Part shown: in pieces, positions 1 to 9,599 of the stretch
Layout of the letters: every line of letters starts with the position of its first letter
Position numbering within the stretch: position 1 is the first letter of the stretch
Translations under genes and position numbers: made by a program
Notes under the pieces: model-generated
The model's input: only the letters and a program-made list of their open reading frames with translations
The model's database searches: none
What the model was told of the DNA's origin: nothing
From: Clostridium sp. LS
Lineage (GTDB): Bacteria > Bacillota > Clostridia > Clostridiales > Clostridiaceae
DNA length: 64,000 bases
Assembly: GCF_002760435.1 (NCBI RefSeq)
Contig: NZ_AUUU01000027.1
Location: 1-64,000 of the forward strand
Direction of reading: 5' to 3'

Positions 1-56
1 TAAAATGATATAATAAATAATAAAATGATATAATAAATAATAAAATGATATAATAA
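1..56. repeat. 20-bp tandem repeat, 2.8 copies
   Basis: A 20-bp unit (TAAAATGATATAATAAATAA) is repeated from the first base, with a third copy ending in TAAG. Each copy contains a TATAAT hexamer. The array runs to about 40 bp before the GntR gene at 97, so it may carry several alternative -10 elements. The left edge of the array lies outside the window. Confidence 0.85.
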
Positions 57-96
57 GTAGAATGATGAAATATATTATTGGGAGGAAGACAATATA

Positions 97-807
97 ATGG
101 CAAAATATGAAGAAATTGCTGAAGATATAAGGAATGGAATATTAAATGGAAAGTACAGCTCAAATGAACAATTGCCTTTAGAAAAGGAAATGTGTGAGCA
201 CTATGGAGTAAGTAGAATTACAATAAAAAAAGCTGTTGATGAACTCGTAGTTCAAGGATTAGTAATAAAGAGAAGAGGTTCTGGAACTTTTGTGAAGGCA
301 CTTGATGATGAGGATGTTCAAGAACTAAGTTTAGCAAGACAATTTGAAGGATTTACTCAAACACATAGAGAAAAAAAAGTGACTTCAAAAATTATAAATT
401 TCGAAGTTATTCATCCAAGTGAGGAGATAGCAACAAAGCTAAAGATTACCTGTGACGATTTTGTTTATTATATAATAAGAGTCAGATATGCAAATGATGC
501 ACCATATGTAATTGAATATACATATATGCCTATAAGTCTTATACCAGGAATCAAAAATGATATTTTGTTAAATTCAATTTATACTTATATTGAAAAGAAG
601 CTTAATTTGAAAATAAAAAGCGGACATAGAATAGTACGTGCAATTCTACCAAATGAATTGGAACAAGAATATTTGGAGATTGCAGATAATTTTCCAATAC
701 TAGAAGTTGAACAAGTAGGCTTTCTAGATAATGGTCAACCTTTTGAATATTCAAAAGCCCATCATAGAAGTGATACTATGGAATTTAGAACTGTAAGTAT
801 TAAGTAA
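97..807 (+). CDS. GntR-family regulator with UTRA domain
   Basis: This is a 236-residue transcriptional regulator of the GntR/HutC subfamily. Residues 1-70 form the winged helix-turn-helix; the stretch around YGVSRITIKKAVDELV (residues 37-52) is the recognition helix. Residues 95-230 form the UTRA effector domain, which in characterised relatives binds phosphosugars or other small metabolites. The ATG at 97 follows a GGGAGGA ribosome-binding site at 80-86. The gene it controls is not evident: upstream sequence is cut by the window edge, and the next gene, fbp, is on the other strand. It resembles the UTRA regulator at 17363. Family is sure, ligand unknown. Confidence 0.9.
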   Translation: MAKYEEIAEDIRNGILNGKYSSNEQLPLEKEMCEHYGVSRITIKKAVDELVVQGLVIKRRGSGTFVKALDDEDVQELSLARQFEGFTQTHREKKVTSKIINFEVIHPSEEIATKLKITCDDFVYYIIRVRYANDAPYVIEYTYMPISLIPGIKNDILLNSIYTYIEKKLNLKIKSGHRIVRAILPNELEQEYLEIADNFPILEVEQVGFLDNGQPFEYSKAHHRSDTMEFRTVSIK

Positions 808-865
808 CGTTATTAAGAATAAATTAGACCAGAGATATTTTGCCAGAATAAAATTTACATAAAAA

Positions 866-904
866 ATTATTGTAATAAATTCTGTGAGAATTTATTACAA
901 TAAT
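866..904. terminator. Inverted repeat between convergent genes
   Basis: A perfect 17-bp stem (866-882 with 888-904) and a 5-base loop lie between the ends of the GntR gene and fbp, which converge here. The stem is very AT-rich and has no strong T-tract on the plus side. It probably acts as a bidirectional terminator. Confidence 0.6.
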
Positions 905-946
905 AAATTTTATGATTAAATTGTAAAGATTTAAATAGAAAAATGT

Positions 947-2911
947 TTATTGAGCTTCATTTATCAAACCTTTTCTATAGGCTCTAAGTAATAACTTTAA
1001 ATCTCTAATTTGATTTTTAAGCTCCTTTCCTATATCAGTATCTCCAACTTTTTTTCTATCTGTTTTTTCTACTATTTGTCTTGAAGATAATATATCTGTT
1101 TCCTTGCTAAATGCATCTTCAATTGACTTGAAAGGTTGATGAGATATAAGCTGTAATCCATAAGAATTGTAGGTTAAGGTGTACCCAGCCAGTCCAGTCT
1201 CAATCCTATAGGCTTTTGCAAAACCACCATCTATAACTATTAGTTTTCCATTACATTTTATTGGGTTTTCACCAAGTTTGTTTTTCACTGGAACGTGTCC
1301 ATTTATTATTTTTGATTCTAGTGGGTCGAGGCCGAATTCTTCTAGAACTATATTACACATTTCTTCAGAGTCTCTAAAATCATAGTATGGGTTTTTCTTT
1401 TCTTTATGCGTACTCTTATCATTTATAAAATATCGTTCAAAGGTAGCCATATCTTCTTTTCCAAAAAGGGAAGAACATGAGCCTGTCCATAAATACCACA
1501 TTATATCCATTCCATATAGTTTTTCTTTACTGCCTCGATTGCTAAAATATCCTTCTCTAGCTAAGGAATCAAACTTATCTAGAAGTTTCTTACCTTTATA
1601 TTCCTCTCCATGAATAACCATGCTTTTAAAGCTCTTATCTTTATTTAAAGGAATGCATCCATGAAATAAAAGATTAGAATTATATGTCAAATATATTCTT
1701 CCTTTATTAAATAAGAATAAAACATGCTTTTGCAATTTATCACTATTAATAAAAGAACTTTGGAGTTTATCTATTAATTTTTTCTCATCGTTTGTAAGGT
1801 CAAAAGGTTTCTTTGCATTTATGGTTGGGAAATTTTTATCATTTAGCTCATAAGTAATATTATTTAAAGTTATTGTGCCATCGGCATAATTTATTTTATT
1901 TAAAAGTAACCTATGTTCCATTTTAAATTCAGGACGTCTTTTTATAATTTCATATTCAAGTTTAAATTGTATAATGGTTATAGCCTTATGCATCTTAGAA
2001 ATTAATTCTATTTCAGAAGTTCCATATCCTGTTTCATCATTACTTTTAGGAATGAAGCCTTTACAACTGTCATCTTTGTAATACTTTAGAGCAAAAGTTG
2101 CAAGAGGTAATAAGTTTATACCATAAATATCCTCAATTACATCTAAATTTGAATATCTAGCTGCAATTCTTAAAACATTTGCTATACATGTGGTATTACC
2201 GGCAGCAGCCCCCATCCATAAGATATCATGATTACCCCATTGTATATCTACAGAGTGATAATCAATAAGTGTATCGATTATAATATCAGGTCTTGGCCCC
2301 CTATCATATATATCACCTATTATGTGAAGCCTGTCTATAACTAATCTTTGAATCAAATTTGATAAAGCAATTATAAATTCCGGTGCTCTTTCAATTTCTA
2401 TTATAGTATTTATTATTCCATCATAATAACCTTGTTTATCATTATTTTCAGGTTCTTCGTGTAATAATTCTTCTATAATATAACTAAAATCTTTAGGAAG
2501 AGCTTTTCTCACCTTTGATCTCGTATATTTAGAAGATGCATGCCTGCATAATTCAATTAATCTATATAAATTGATTTTGTACCAATCATTTATATCTTTT
2601 TCTTCCCTCTGAACAATTTCTAATTTCTGTTCCGGATAATATACTAAGGTAGCTAAACTTTTTTTCTCACAATCCATTAATGAATTGCCAAAGACTTCTT
2701 GAATTTTTATTTTTACTGCACCTGAACCATTCTTTAGTACATGAACAAATGGTTCGTATTCGCCATGAAGGTCAGCTAAGAAATGTTCTGTTCCTTTAGG
2801 CAAATTTAAAATTGCTTCTAAATTAATTATTTCAGTAGATGCAGCAGCTATCGTCGGGTATTGTCTAGAAAGTAATTTTAAATATTTTATATTCTCCTCA
2901 TAATTCTCCAT
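947..2911 (-). CDS. fbp: Fructose-1,6-bisphosphatase, class III
   Basis: It dephosphorylates fructose 1,6-bisphosphate to fructose 6-phosphate, the gluconeogenic step in the cytoplasm. At 654 residues it has the usual length of the Firmicutes class III (YydE-type) enzyme. The metallophosphatase motifs are [10 protein letters not shown] (46-55), GDIYDRG (199-205) and GNHD (226-229), which bind the dinuclear metal centre. The start codon follows an AAGGAGG site. It is monocistronic. A short inverted repeat lies in its 5' leader at 2935-2961. Confidence 0.95.
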   Translation of the reverse strand: MENYEENIKYLKLLSRQYPTIAAASTEIINLEAILNLPKGTEHFLADLHGEYEPFVHVLKNGSGAVKIKIQEVFGNSLMDCEKKSLATLVYYPEQKLEIVQREEKDINDWYKINLYRLIELCRHASSKYTRSKVRKALPKDFSYIIEELLHEEPENNDKQGYYDGIINTIIEIERAPEFIIALSNLIQRLVIDRLHIIGDIYDRGPRPDIIIDTLIDYHSVDIQWGNHDILWMGAAAGNTTCIANVLRIAARYSNLDVIEDIYGINLLPLATFALKYYKDDSCKGFIPKSNDETGYGTSEIELISKMHKAITIIQFKLEYEIIKRRPEFKMEHRLLLNKINYADGTITLNNITYELNDKNFPTINAKKPFDLTNDEKKLIDKLQSSFINSDKLQKHVLFLFNKGRIYLTYNSNLLFHGCIPLNKDKSFKSMVIHGEEYKGKKLLDKFDSLAREGYFSNRGSKEKLYGMDIMWYLWTGSCSSLFGKEDMATFERYFINDKSTHKEKKNPYYDFRDSEEMCNIVLEEFGLDPLESKIINGHVPVKNKLGENPIKCNGKLIVIDGGFAKAYRIETGLAGYTLTYNSYGLQLISHQPFKSIEDAFSKETDILSSRQIVEKTDRKKVGDTDIGKELKNQIRDLKLLLRAYRKGLINEAQ

Positions 2912-2934
2912 AAGGTCCTCCTTTTATAAATAAA

Positions 2935-2961
2935 AATGTTTAGCTTAAAAAACTAAACATT
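2935..2961 (-). other. Hairpin in fbp 5' leader
   Basis: The 9-bp arms AATGTTTAG / CTAAACATT have a 9-base loop. On the minus strand they precede a short T-rich run and then the fbp ribosome-binding site. It could be a weak attenuator or an mRNA-stabilising hairpin; nothing in the sequence decides between these. Confidence 0.4.
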
Positions 2962-3078
2962 CTTGTTTTTAAAAGTATATCCTATCTCTATATATATTCT
3001 ACATTATATTTATTAAGAATACTATATTATAATCAAAGTTTTACAAATAATGTGATTAATGAAACATAAAAGTGTATG

Positions 3079-3639
3079 TTATATTCCTTTAGGAGTATTA
3101 TTTAATAATCCTCTTTCGGATAAAATATCATAAATGGTTTGAGAAGTAGTATCATCTAGAGTATAGCCAAGTAATTCAACTATTTCTTTTAGCTTTTCTT
3201 CTGATGAAGTTTCTATTTCCAGATAAGGAAATGGACAAAAATTTTTATCATTAATATCTATTTCTATTAAACAATCATGTAGTCTATAGCTTTCCCTATA
3301 TTTTTTATTAGATTCTTTAAGGATTAAACCAAGGGATTTAAATATGCCTTCACCCATTTCCTTGTTATCAATGATAACTTCATTTTCCTCCATAACCTTA
3401 AACCTTTCTTGAGAAAGCATTTTTTTTGTAGTCATAAAATAAACTACTTTATTATTAAGCATATCATTTACAGTTCTTATACGAGCATAACCTTTTTTTG
3501 CTAAAAGACTTCCATCTTGAAAATCATATATATCATTTATTTGATCTTCAACTTTAACTTTTTGTGCACCGTTTAATAGTAAAATTTTTCTTATATTTTC
3601 AACATCAATATCAACAATTCTAGTTTCTAATTCTTGCAT
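3079..3639 (-). CDS. CYTH-domain protein (class IV adenylate cyclase / triphosphatase fold)
   Basis: This 186-residue protein opens with the CYTH signature ELETR (residues 3-7, an ExExK/R variant). Alternating acidic and basic strands follow, as in the triphosphate tunnel fold (KKGYARIR, KNxxYRESYRL, LIEIDIND, YLEIET). Family members hydrolyse or cyclise triphosphates (inorganic triphosphate, thiamine triphosphate, ATP). Clostridial copies are often called class IV adenylate cyclase without direct proof. It lies 167 bp upstream of fbp on the same strand, so co-transcription is possible. The fold is well supported; the substrate is not. Confidence 0.8.
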   Translation of the reverse strand: MQELETRIVDIDVENIRKILLLNGAQKVKVEDQINDIYDFQDGSLLAKKGYARIRTVNDMLNNKVVYFMTTKKMLSQERFKVMEENEVIIDNKEMGEGIFKSLGLILKESNKKYRESYRLHDCLIEIDINDKNFCPFPYLEIETSSEEKLKEIVELLGYTLDDTTSQTIYDILSERGLLNNTPKGI

Positions 3640-3968
3640 AACTCTTATCTCCTTTTTATAAATTGTATTTAATATTATATGACACTTTTTTAGTTACCTA
3701 TAGATAGTATTCATTAATACTGTCTATAGATTCATATAATATTATAATATAGTGAATTAAGGTTATGCTAGATAAATTATGTTTGGGAATGGAAAGAAAG
3801 GGAAATGTACTTGCGGAAATTAATAATATTAGTATATAATGAAAAGAAACTGGTAATATCCAGTTACGGTTCCGTACAAAGTTAGAAGAAAAGCTTTACA
3901 AAGTAACTTGAGTTCATGATCTTAAGGAATTTTAATAAAGATCATTTTATGATTGGGGGAAAAATTTT
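3640..3968. other. Intergenic region with two hairpins between divergent genes
   Basis: The region separates the minus-strand CYTH gene from the plus-strand LevR-type gene and must hold both promoters. It contains a 14-bp inverted repeat with a 4-base loop (3698-3711 with 3716-3729). A second small hairpin, AACTGG/CCAGTT (3848-3865), is followed immediately by the palindrome ACGGTTCCGT. No confident promoter could be chosen. Confidence 0.4.
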
Positions 3969-6713
3969 ATGGAAGGATCAATGAGGGAAGAGGAAGTTAT
4001 AAAATGTCTAATTGAACTAGAAATGAAAAATAGAAGAGGTATAACAGCTGCAGAATTGGGTTCGTTTATGGGATTAGACCGCACTAATGTAAGTAGGTAT
4101 TTGAATAAGTTGTATAAAGAAAATAGGGTAAATAGAAAAGAAGGAAGACCAGTTATATTTAGCAGTATTGGAGATGAAAAAAAAGAGAGAAATCTAAATG
4201 AAAACGAGCTAGAAACCACAAGAAATTCTGATAGTTTAGAAATTCTTGTAGGTTCAGAACAATCTTTAAAGCTGCCAATACAACAAGCAAAAGCTGCTAT
4301 ACTTTATCCTCCAAGAGGGTTACATACTCTTATACTAGGAGAGACTGGTGTAGGAAAATCATTATTTGCTGAGGCTATGCATCGTTTCGCAAAAGAATCA
4401 AACATGATATCTCATAATGCTCCCTTTGTCAGATTTAATTGTGCTGATTATGCGGATAATCCGCAATTGGTTGTAGCACAGATATTTGGTGTAAAAAAAG
4501 GTGCATTTACTGGAGCAGATAGTGATAAAGAAGGATTATTAAAGAAAGCTGATGGTGGGATTTTTTTCTTAGATGAAATACATAGATTATCCCCACAAGG
4601 ACAAGAAATGTTATTTACTTTTATTGATAAAGGGTATTTTAGGCTGCTTGGAGATACTGAAAAGAAAATAAAAGCTGATGTACAAATTATAGCTGCAACT
4701 ACAGAACAACCCCAATCGTTTTTATTGAAAACATTCACAAGAAGAATACCAATGACAATAGTTTTGCCACCTTTGCGGGAAAGGAAATTAGAGGAACGAT
4801 ATTATCTTTTAAATGAATTTATAATAGCAGAATCATTAAGACTTGGTCAGAGTATATATGTAAGTAAAAATGCATTAATATCCTTTCTTCTATATGATTG
4901 TCCTAATAATATAGGTCAATTGAAAAGTGATATTCAGCTTTCTTGCGCAAAAGCATTTCTAAATTACAAAGTGAACAAGGGAAGTTTTATTCTAGTTGAT
5001 CAAGGTGATTTACAGCCTAGAGTTCAAAAAGGATTAATGAAAATTCGTGATTATAGAAAAGAAATAGATAGTTTATCTAGAAGAATGACGGATATTTTAA
5101 GATTTTCAAATGAGGATAACTTATTAAAAAAATTTGAATTTGAAGTCAATCAAGAAGATACTGTCAGAAGTAAAAGTTTCTATTCTCTTATAGAAAATAA
5201 AATGGAAGATTTAAAAAATCAGGGAATCGACCAAGCTAAAATTAATGACATTTTAAACATAGATTTAGAAAAATATTTTAGAAAATATATTAAAACAATA
5301 TCAAAAAATTTTAAGAAAGATGAGATTTCTAAAGTCGTTGACCTTAAAGTTGCAACTGTTGTTGAAAATATGTTAGCTATAGCATCTGATAAATTACACA
5401 GAGAATTTGATCAAAAAGTTTTCTTTGGGTTATCTCTTCATTTACAAGGCAGTATTGAAAGAATCACTGTAGGAAAAAAAATATATCATCCAAAGCTTAA
5501 TGTTATAAGGGTTAAGTTCAGAGAGGAATTTGTTGTGGCCATGGATGTAGTTAAGCTGGTTGAGAAAGAATTTAATTTAGATGTTCCATTAGATGAAATA
5601 GGTTATATAACTATGTTTCTATCAGCATGTGATGATGATAATAATGAGCAATTGGAGGAAAAAGTCGGCGTATTAGTGATGATGCATGGAACTAGTACAG
5701 CTACAAGTATGGCGGAAGTAGCTAATTCTCTTATAGGGGAAGAATATGTACAAGCGTTGAACATGCCTTTAACAATGAAGGCAGAGCATATGTTAGAGAA
5801 GGCTAAGGAAAAGATTAAAGAGATGAATAATGAAAAAGGTATTTTGCTATTAGTAGATATGGGCTCATTAATTAATTTTGGAAATATCATTGGCGATGAA
5901 GTTGGAATTAAAATTAAAACTATTGACATGATAACTACATTAACTGTTATTGAAGCAGGAAGCAAAGCACTTAACGGAAGAAGTTTAGATTCAATATATA
6001 ACTCATGTAGAGATGTAGGTAGATCATCCATACAAATTCCTGAAGAAGATTACCAAGAGGATAAAGAACTTATTATAATTACTACATGCTTTACAGGAGA
6101 AGGTGCAGCTGAAAGAATAAAGGCAAGATTAAACTATAATTTAAAGAATATTGAGAAAGTAAAAATTGTACCGCTGGATATCTTGGATAAGGAAGACTTT
6201 CTAGGAAAAGTAAGCAAATTAAAAGAAAAGTATATAATATTAGCGGTTGTAGGAACGGTAAATATATTTATTGAAGGAGTACCGTTTATATCAGCACAGG
6301 ATATATTTTTGAATAGAGGTGTAGATTATTTAGAACAGTTAATTAACTATGAAGATGATTTTCTAAAAGTACAGAAAGCACTCATAAATGAGATAAAAGA
6401 TTTGAATTGCATAAAATTAGTATCGTGCATTAGAAATGTAATAGAAAAAATCGAAAAAAGTTTGGAGATTAAAGTTCAACATGATGCGCAGGTAGGAATA
6501 TTAATTCATGTTAGTTTTCTTGTAGATAGACTCAAAAACGGAGGAAAAGAAATCTTATTTAAAAACCTTAATGGTTATAAGCAGGAGCATAATAAAGAGT
6601 TTATTGAAATAAAAAAAACATTGATAACTTTTGAAGAAACTTATGATATTAGAATTGGAGATGATGAGGTAGCATATATAGTTAGAATGGTTAAAGAGAA
6701 TATATTATCTTAG
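3969..6713 (+). CDS. LevR/MtlR-type sigma-54 activator with PRD and PTS domains
   Basis: This 914-residue activator should switch on the PTS operon downstream. Domains in order: N-terminal winged helix (10-65), AAA+ sigma-54-interacting domain (about 90-330), PRD1 (about 465-555), EIIA-Man-like domain (about 560-690), EIIB-like segment (about 690-790) and PRD2 (about 800-914). The AAA+ domain has Walker A GETGVGKS (124-131), the sigma-54 loop GAFTGA (178-183) and Walker B FFLDEIHR (199-206). In the LevR family, phosphorylation of the PRDs by HPr and EIIB sets activity according to sugar flux. The ATG follows GGGGGA. A sigma-54 promoter lies 120 bp past its end, before the PTS IIB gene. Confidence 0.93.
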   Translation: MEGSMREEEVIKCLIELEMKNRRGITAAELGSFMGLDRTNVSRYLNKLYKENRVNRKEGRPVIFSSIGDEKKERNLNENELETTRNSDSLEILVGSEQSLKLPIQQAKAAILYPPRGLHTLILGETGVGKSLFAEAMHRFAKESNMISHNAPFVRFNCADYADNPQLVVAQIFGVKKGAFTGADSDKEGLLKKADGGIFFLDEIHRLSPQGQEMLFTFIDKGYFRLLGDTEKKIKADVQIIAATTEQPQSFLLKTFTRRIPMTIVLPPLRERKLEERYYLLNEFIIAESLRLGQSIYVSKNALISFLLYDCPNNIGQLKSDIQLSCAKAFLNYKVNKGSFILVDQGDLQPRVQKGLMKIRDYRKEIDSLSRRMTDILRFSNEDNLLKKFEFEVNQEDTVRSKSFYSLIENKMEDLKNQGIDQAKINDILNIDLEKYFRKYIKTISKNFKKDEISKVVDLKVATVVENMLAIASDKLHREFDQKVFFGLSLHLQGSIERITVGKKIYHPKLNVIRVKFREEFVVAMDVVKLVEKEFNLDVPLDEIGYITMFLSACDDDNNEQLEEKVGVLVMMHGTSTATSMAEVANSLIGEEYVQALNMPLTMKAEHMLEKAKEKIKEMNNEKGILLLVDMGSLINFGNIIGDEVGIKIKTIDMITTLTVIEAGSKALNGRSLDSIYNSCRDVGRSSIQIPEEDYQEDKELIIITTCFTGEGAAERIKARLNYNLKNIEKVKIVPLDILDKEDFLGKVSKLKEKYIILAVVGTVNIFIEGVPFISAQDIFLNRGVDYLEQLINYEDDFLKVQKALINEIKDLNCIKLVSCIRNVIEKIEKSLEIKVQHDAQVGILIHVSFLVDRLKNGGKEILFKNLNGYKQEHNKEFIEIKKTLITFEETYDIRIGDDEVAYIVRMVKENILS

Positions 6714-6724
6714 TGTGTAATTAT

Positions 6725-6759
6725 AAAAAAGTGTGCAGTATGATTTGCACACTTTTTTT
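6725..6759 (+). terminator. Rho-independent terminator after the activator gene
   Basis: The stem AAAAAAGTGTGCA / TGCACACTTTTTT has an 8-base loop and ends in a T-run. It separates the regulator transcript from the sigma-54-driven PTS operon. Confidence 0.9.
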
Positions 6760-6833
6760 ATAAAATTGCACAATAAAATATATTTGAAATGTAGAAATAA
6801 AGCCGTTGAATTTATTTACTTAATGGATAAATG

Positions 6834-6850
6834 TTGGCATGATAATTGCT
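6834..6850 (+). promoter_or_regulatory. Sigma-54 (-24/-12) promoter
   Basis: TTGGCAT-N5-TTGCT matches the sigma-54 consensus, with the invariant GG (6836-6837) and GC (6848-6849) ten bases apart. It lies 50 bp upstream of the PTS IIB start and just after a gene for a sigma-54 activator. Activator sites probably lie between 6760 and 6830, where a weak AAATAAA/TTTATTT inverted repeat can be seen. Confidence 0.88.
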
Positions 6851-6899
6851 TTTAATATTTGTGTAAAGAAAATAAATAAGATGTTAGAGGAGGCTTTTT

Positions 6900-7211
6900 A
6901 TGAAAAATGTATTATTAGTTTGCTCAGCCGGAATGTCTACAAGTTTACTTGTTTCAAAGATGCAGCAGGCGGCAGATGAGAAAGGCATAGAGTGCAATAT
7001 ACAGGCTGTTGGAGAGTCAGAGGTAAAAGATTATATAGATAGTGCTGATGTTCTGTTATTAGGGCCACAAGTTAGATTTTTACTTTCAAAGTTTAAAAAG
7101 AGCTTAGCAGATAAAAACATAGAAGTAGAAGTTATAAATACAGTTCACTATGGAACAATGAATGGAGAAAAAGTTTTAGAAAGAGCTTTAGAGCTAATGG
7201 AAAATAAGTAG
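6900..7211 (+). CDS. PTS lactose/cellobiose-family EIIB
   Basis: This 103-residue cytoplasmic phosphocarrier passes phosphate from EIIA to the incoming sugar. The P-loop-like site VCSAGMSTS contains the phosphorylatable Cys8, and the length is that of CelA/ChbB proteins. It has a strong GAGGAGG site. It is the first gene of the sigma-54 operon, 19 bp before the EIIA gene. The subfamily transports beta-disaccharides and amino-sugar disaccharides; the neighbours here point to amino sugars. Confidence 0.93.
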   Translation: MKNVLLVCSAGMSTSLLVSKMQQAADEKGIECNIQAVGESEVKDYIDSADVLLLGPQVRFLLSKFKKSLADKNIEVEVINTVHYGTMNGEKVLERALELMENK

Positions 7212-7230
7212 TTAAAAGGAGCAAAACATA

Positions 7231-7536
7231 ATGGAAGAAATAATAATGAATCTTATAGTGCATAGTGGGGAAGTTAGGAGCTATTCCATGGAGGCAATTC
7301 AATGTGCTAAAAAAGGAGAAATTGATGAAGCGAAAGAACTAATAGAAAAAGCTTCAGAAGAACTTTCACAAGCACATAATGTCCAAACAACTTTAATTCA
7401 AAAAGAAGCATCTGGAGAAAAAACGGAAGTTTCATTGCTTATGGTACATGCACAAGACCATTTGATGACTAGTATGACATTAAAATATCTTGCATCTGAA
7501 ATTATAGAGATACATGAAGAATTACGTAAAAGGTAG
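7231..7536 (+). CDS. PTS lactose/cellobiose-family EIIA
   Basis: A 101-residue, all-helical EIIA of the LacF/ChbA family. The motif VHAQDHLM (72-79) carries the phosphorylated histidine; its first His (His73) is the likely site by comparison with the family. It receives phosphate from HPr and donates it to the EIIB encoded just upstream. The gene lies 41 bp before the sugar kinase gene in the same operon. Confidence 0.93.
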   Translation: MEEIIMNLIVHSGEVRSYSMEAIQCAKKGEIDEAKELIEKASEELSQAHNVQTTLIQKEASGEKTEVSLLMVHAQDHLMTSMTLKYLASEIIEIHEELRKR

Positions 7537-7577
7537 AGTTTATGTATTTCTTATTTTAGGGAGAAGGTGGTGAGCAT

Positions 7578-8480
7578 ATGAAATACATTATAGGTGTTGA
7601 TGGAGGAGGAACGAAAACAGAAGCAACAGCCTATGATTCTGACGGAAAGGTTATAAAGACTTCAATAAAAGGCTTTGCGAATTTGCTTAATAATAAAGAA
7701 AATGCTTTAGAAAATATAGTAACTGCTATAAAAGAGATAATAGATGAATTGGAAAATCATGAACTTTATGGTGCATACCTTGGAATTGCAGGATCAGAAG
7801 TTGGAGATAATGCAGAAATAATAAAAGAAACACTAAAGAATAGGTTGGGAATCAGCAGTGTAGTTATGCATGATTCTGAAATAGCTCTTAAGGCTATGCT
7901 TAAAGGAAAGGATGGAATATTAGTTATAGCTGGCACTGGTTCAGTAGCTTTTGGAGTTAATAATAATTTAACTGCAAGATGTGGGGGCTGGGGAAGCCTA
8001 TTAGGAGATGAAGGTAGTGGTTATAAAATTGCAATAGATGCTATTAGGAGAATGATATTTGAAGAAGAAAATGACTTAAATCAATCTGAATTAAGCAAAA
8101 AAATTATGGATAAATTGCAGATTAATTCAGTTAATGAAGTAACAAAATTTGTATACTCATCCACTAAAGATGAAATTGCATCTTTAGCAGAAATAGTTGC
8201 AAAACTAGGGGAAGCAGGCAATGAAGTAGCGTATAGAATATTGATTGATGAAGGCATAGAGTTGGCGAAGACAGTTAGTAATGTGTATAGAAAATTAGGA
8301 TTTAAAAGCTGTTCAATAGCATTAGTTGGCAGTGTAATCAAAAGAGCAAAAATAGTTAGAAAGGCGTTTGAAGATTATCTCAGAGATAAAATAATTATTA
8401 AAGAGATTGTCGATGAAGAAATTTCACCAACAATGGGAGCCTATTATATCAGCAAATTTAAAGATGAAAATGAGGTGTAG
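7578..8480 (+). CDS. BadF/BcrA-type ATPase, probable GlcNAc/MurNAc kinase
   Basis: This 300-residue protein of the ASKHA fold starts with the phosphate-1 motif GVDGGGTKTEA (residues 5-15). It also has GTGSVAFG and GGWGSLLGDEGSGY, typical of N-acetylglucosamine kinases in the BadF/BadG/BcrA/BcrD group. Clostridial members such as C. acetobutylicum MurK phosphorylate GlcNAc and MurNAc. Its place between PTS genes and a 6-phosphomuramidase fits phosphorylation of the unphosphorylated sugar released after cleavage. It ends 4 bp before the mupG start, so the two are probably translationally coupled. The exact substrate is inferred. Confidence 0.8.
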   Translation: MKYIIGVDGGGTKTEATAYDSDGKVIKTSIKGFANLLNNKENALENIVTAIKEIIDELENHELYGAYLGIAGSEVGDNAEIIKETLKNRLGISSVVMHDSEIALKAMLKGKDGILVIAGTGSVAFGVNNNLTARCGGWGSLLGDEGSGYKIAIDAIRRMIFEEENDLNQSELSKKIMDKLQINSVNEVTKFVYSSTKDEIASLAEIVAKLGEAGNEVAYRILIDEGIELAKTVSNVYRKLGFKSCSIALVGSVIKRAKIVRKAFEDYLRDKIIIKEIVDEEISPTMGAYYISKFKDENEV

Positions 8481-8484
8481 GAAG

Positions 8485-9579
8485 ATGAAAAGATTAGGGA
8501 TTTCAGTTTATCCAAATGAAAATAATATAAACGAAGTAATTGAATATATACATTTGGCGGGACAATATGGATTTAAAAGAATATTCACATGCCTTATTTC
8601 AGCTGGAGATAGAAGTCTTGAAAATATATTGCGTGAATTTAAAAAAGTTACGGAAGCAGCAAAAGAAGAAAATATGGAAGTTATTGCGGATTTAGACCCT
8701 GCAGTATTTAAAAAACTCAATGCATCAATATATGATTTGAAGATATTTAAAGAAATTGGACTCGATGGTATAAGGCTTGATATGGGGTTTAGTGGCATGG
8801 AAGAGGCTGTTATGAGTTTTAATGAATATGGATTAAAAGTAGAGTTAAATATGAGTAGTGGAACTAAATACATCAATAATATTTTATCTTATAAAGCCAA
8901 TATTAAAAATTTATATGGCTGTCACAATTTCTATCCTCATATATATACAGGTTTATCTCTTGATCATTTTATGAAATGTTCAAATCAATTTAGGGAACTT
9001 GGATTAAATACAGCAGCATTTATAAATTCACAAAGTGCAGAATATGGTCCTTGGCCAGTTTCAGAAGGGTTATGTACATTAGAAATGCATAGAAATCTTC
9101 CAGTAGATGTGCAGGCTAAACACTTATTAGTGACAGGATTAATTGACGATATAATAATAGCAAATCAATTTGCATCAGAGAATGAACTTAAAATATTAAG
9201 TGAATTGAATAAAGAAAAAATAACCTTTAAGGTGGAATTGGCTGAAAGCGCAACTGAATTAGATAAGAAAATTATTCTTGAAGAATTTCACTTCAATAGA
9301 GGCGATGTTTCAGAGTATATGCTTAGGTCAACGCAAAGCAGAGTCAAATATAAAGGTGAAAGTTTTCCAGCAGTTAATACTCCAGATATTAAAAGAGGTG
9401 ATATCTTAATAGATTCAGATTTATACACTAGATATGCAGGCGAGCTTCAAGTTGCGTTAAAAGATATGAAGAACACTGGTAAAACAAATGTAGTAGGCAA
9501 GATAGTCGATGAAGAAATATTTTTACTGGACTATATAGAGCCATGGATGAGTTTTGGTTTTAATTCTAATAAATTTTAA
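8485..9579 (+). CDS. mupG: MupG/DUF871 6-phospho-N-acetylmuramidase-like protein
   Basis: A 364-residue protein beginning MKRLGISVYP, with an N-terminal TIM barrel and a small C-terminal beta domain, as in the DUF871 family. Staphylococcal MupG of this family cleaves MurNAc-6-phosphate-GlcNAc into MurNAc-6-phosphate and GlcNAc in the cytoplasm. The start at 8485 is preferred over an in-frame one at 8407: it follows GAGGTG (8472-8477), whereas the longer reading would overlap the kinase gene by 74 bp. No murQ etherase gene is in this operon, so the product may be processed elsewhere or the substrate may differ. Confidence 0.83.
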   Translation: MKRLGISVYPNENNINEVIEYIHLAGQYGFKRIFTCLISAGDRSLENILREFKKVTEAAKEENMEVIADLDPAVFKKLNASIYDLKIFKEIGLDGIRLDMGFSGMEEAVMSFNEYGLKVELNMSSGTKYINNILSYKANIKNLYGCHNFYPHIYTGLSLDHFMKCSNQFRELGLNTAAFINSQSAEYGPWPVSEGLCTLEMHRNLPVDVQAKHLLVTGLIDDIIIANQFASENELKILSELNKEKITFKVELAESATELDKKIILEEFHFNRGDVSEYMLRSTQSRVKYKGESFPAVNTPDIKRGDILIDSDLYTRYAGELQVALKDMKNTGKTNVVGKIVDEEIFLLDYIEPWMSFGFNSNKF

Positions 9580-9599
9580 TAAAGGGGGAAATTTTAACT

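Noticed and set aside
5603-6031. Minus-strand reading frame inside the LevR-type gene
   Set aside because: It is a shadow of the activator's coding frame, with no start signal or recognisable protein.
8407-8484. N-terminal extension of the MupG-like protein
   Set aside because: It would overlap the kinase gene by 74 bp, is not typical of the family, and the ATG at 8485 has its own GAGGTG site.
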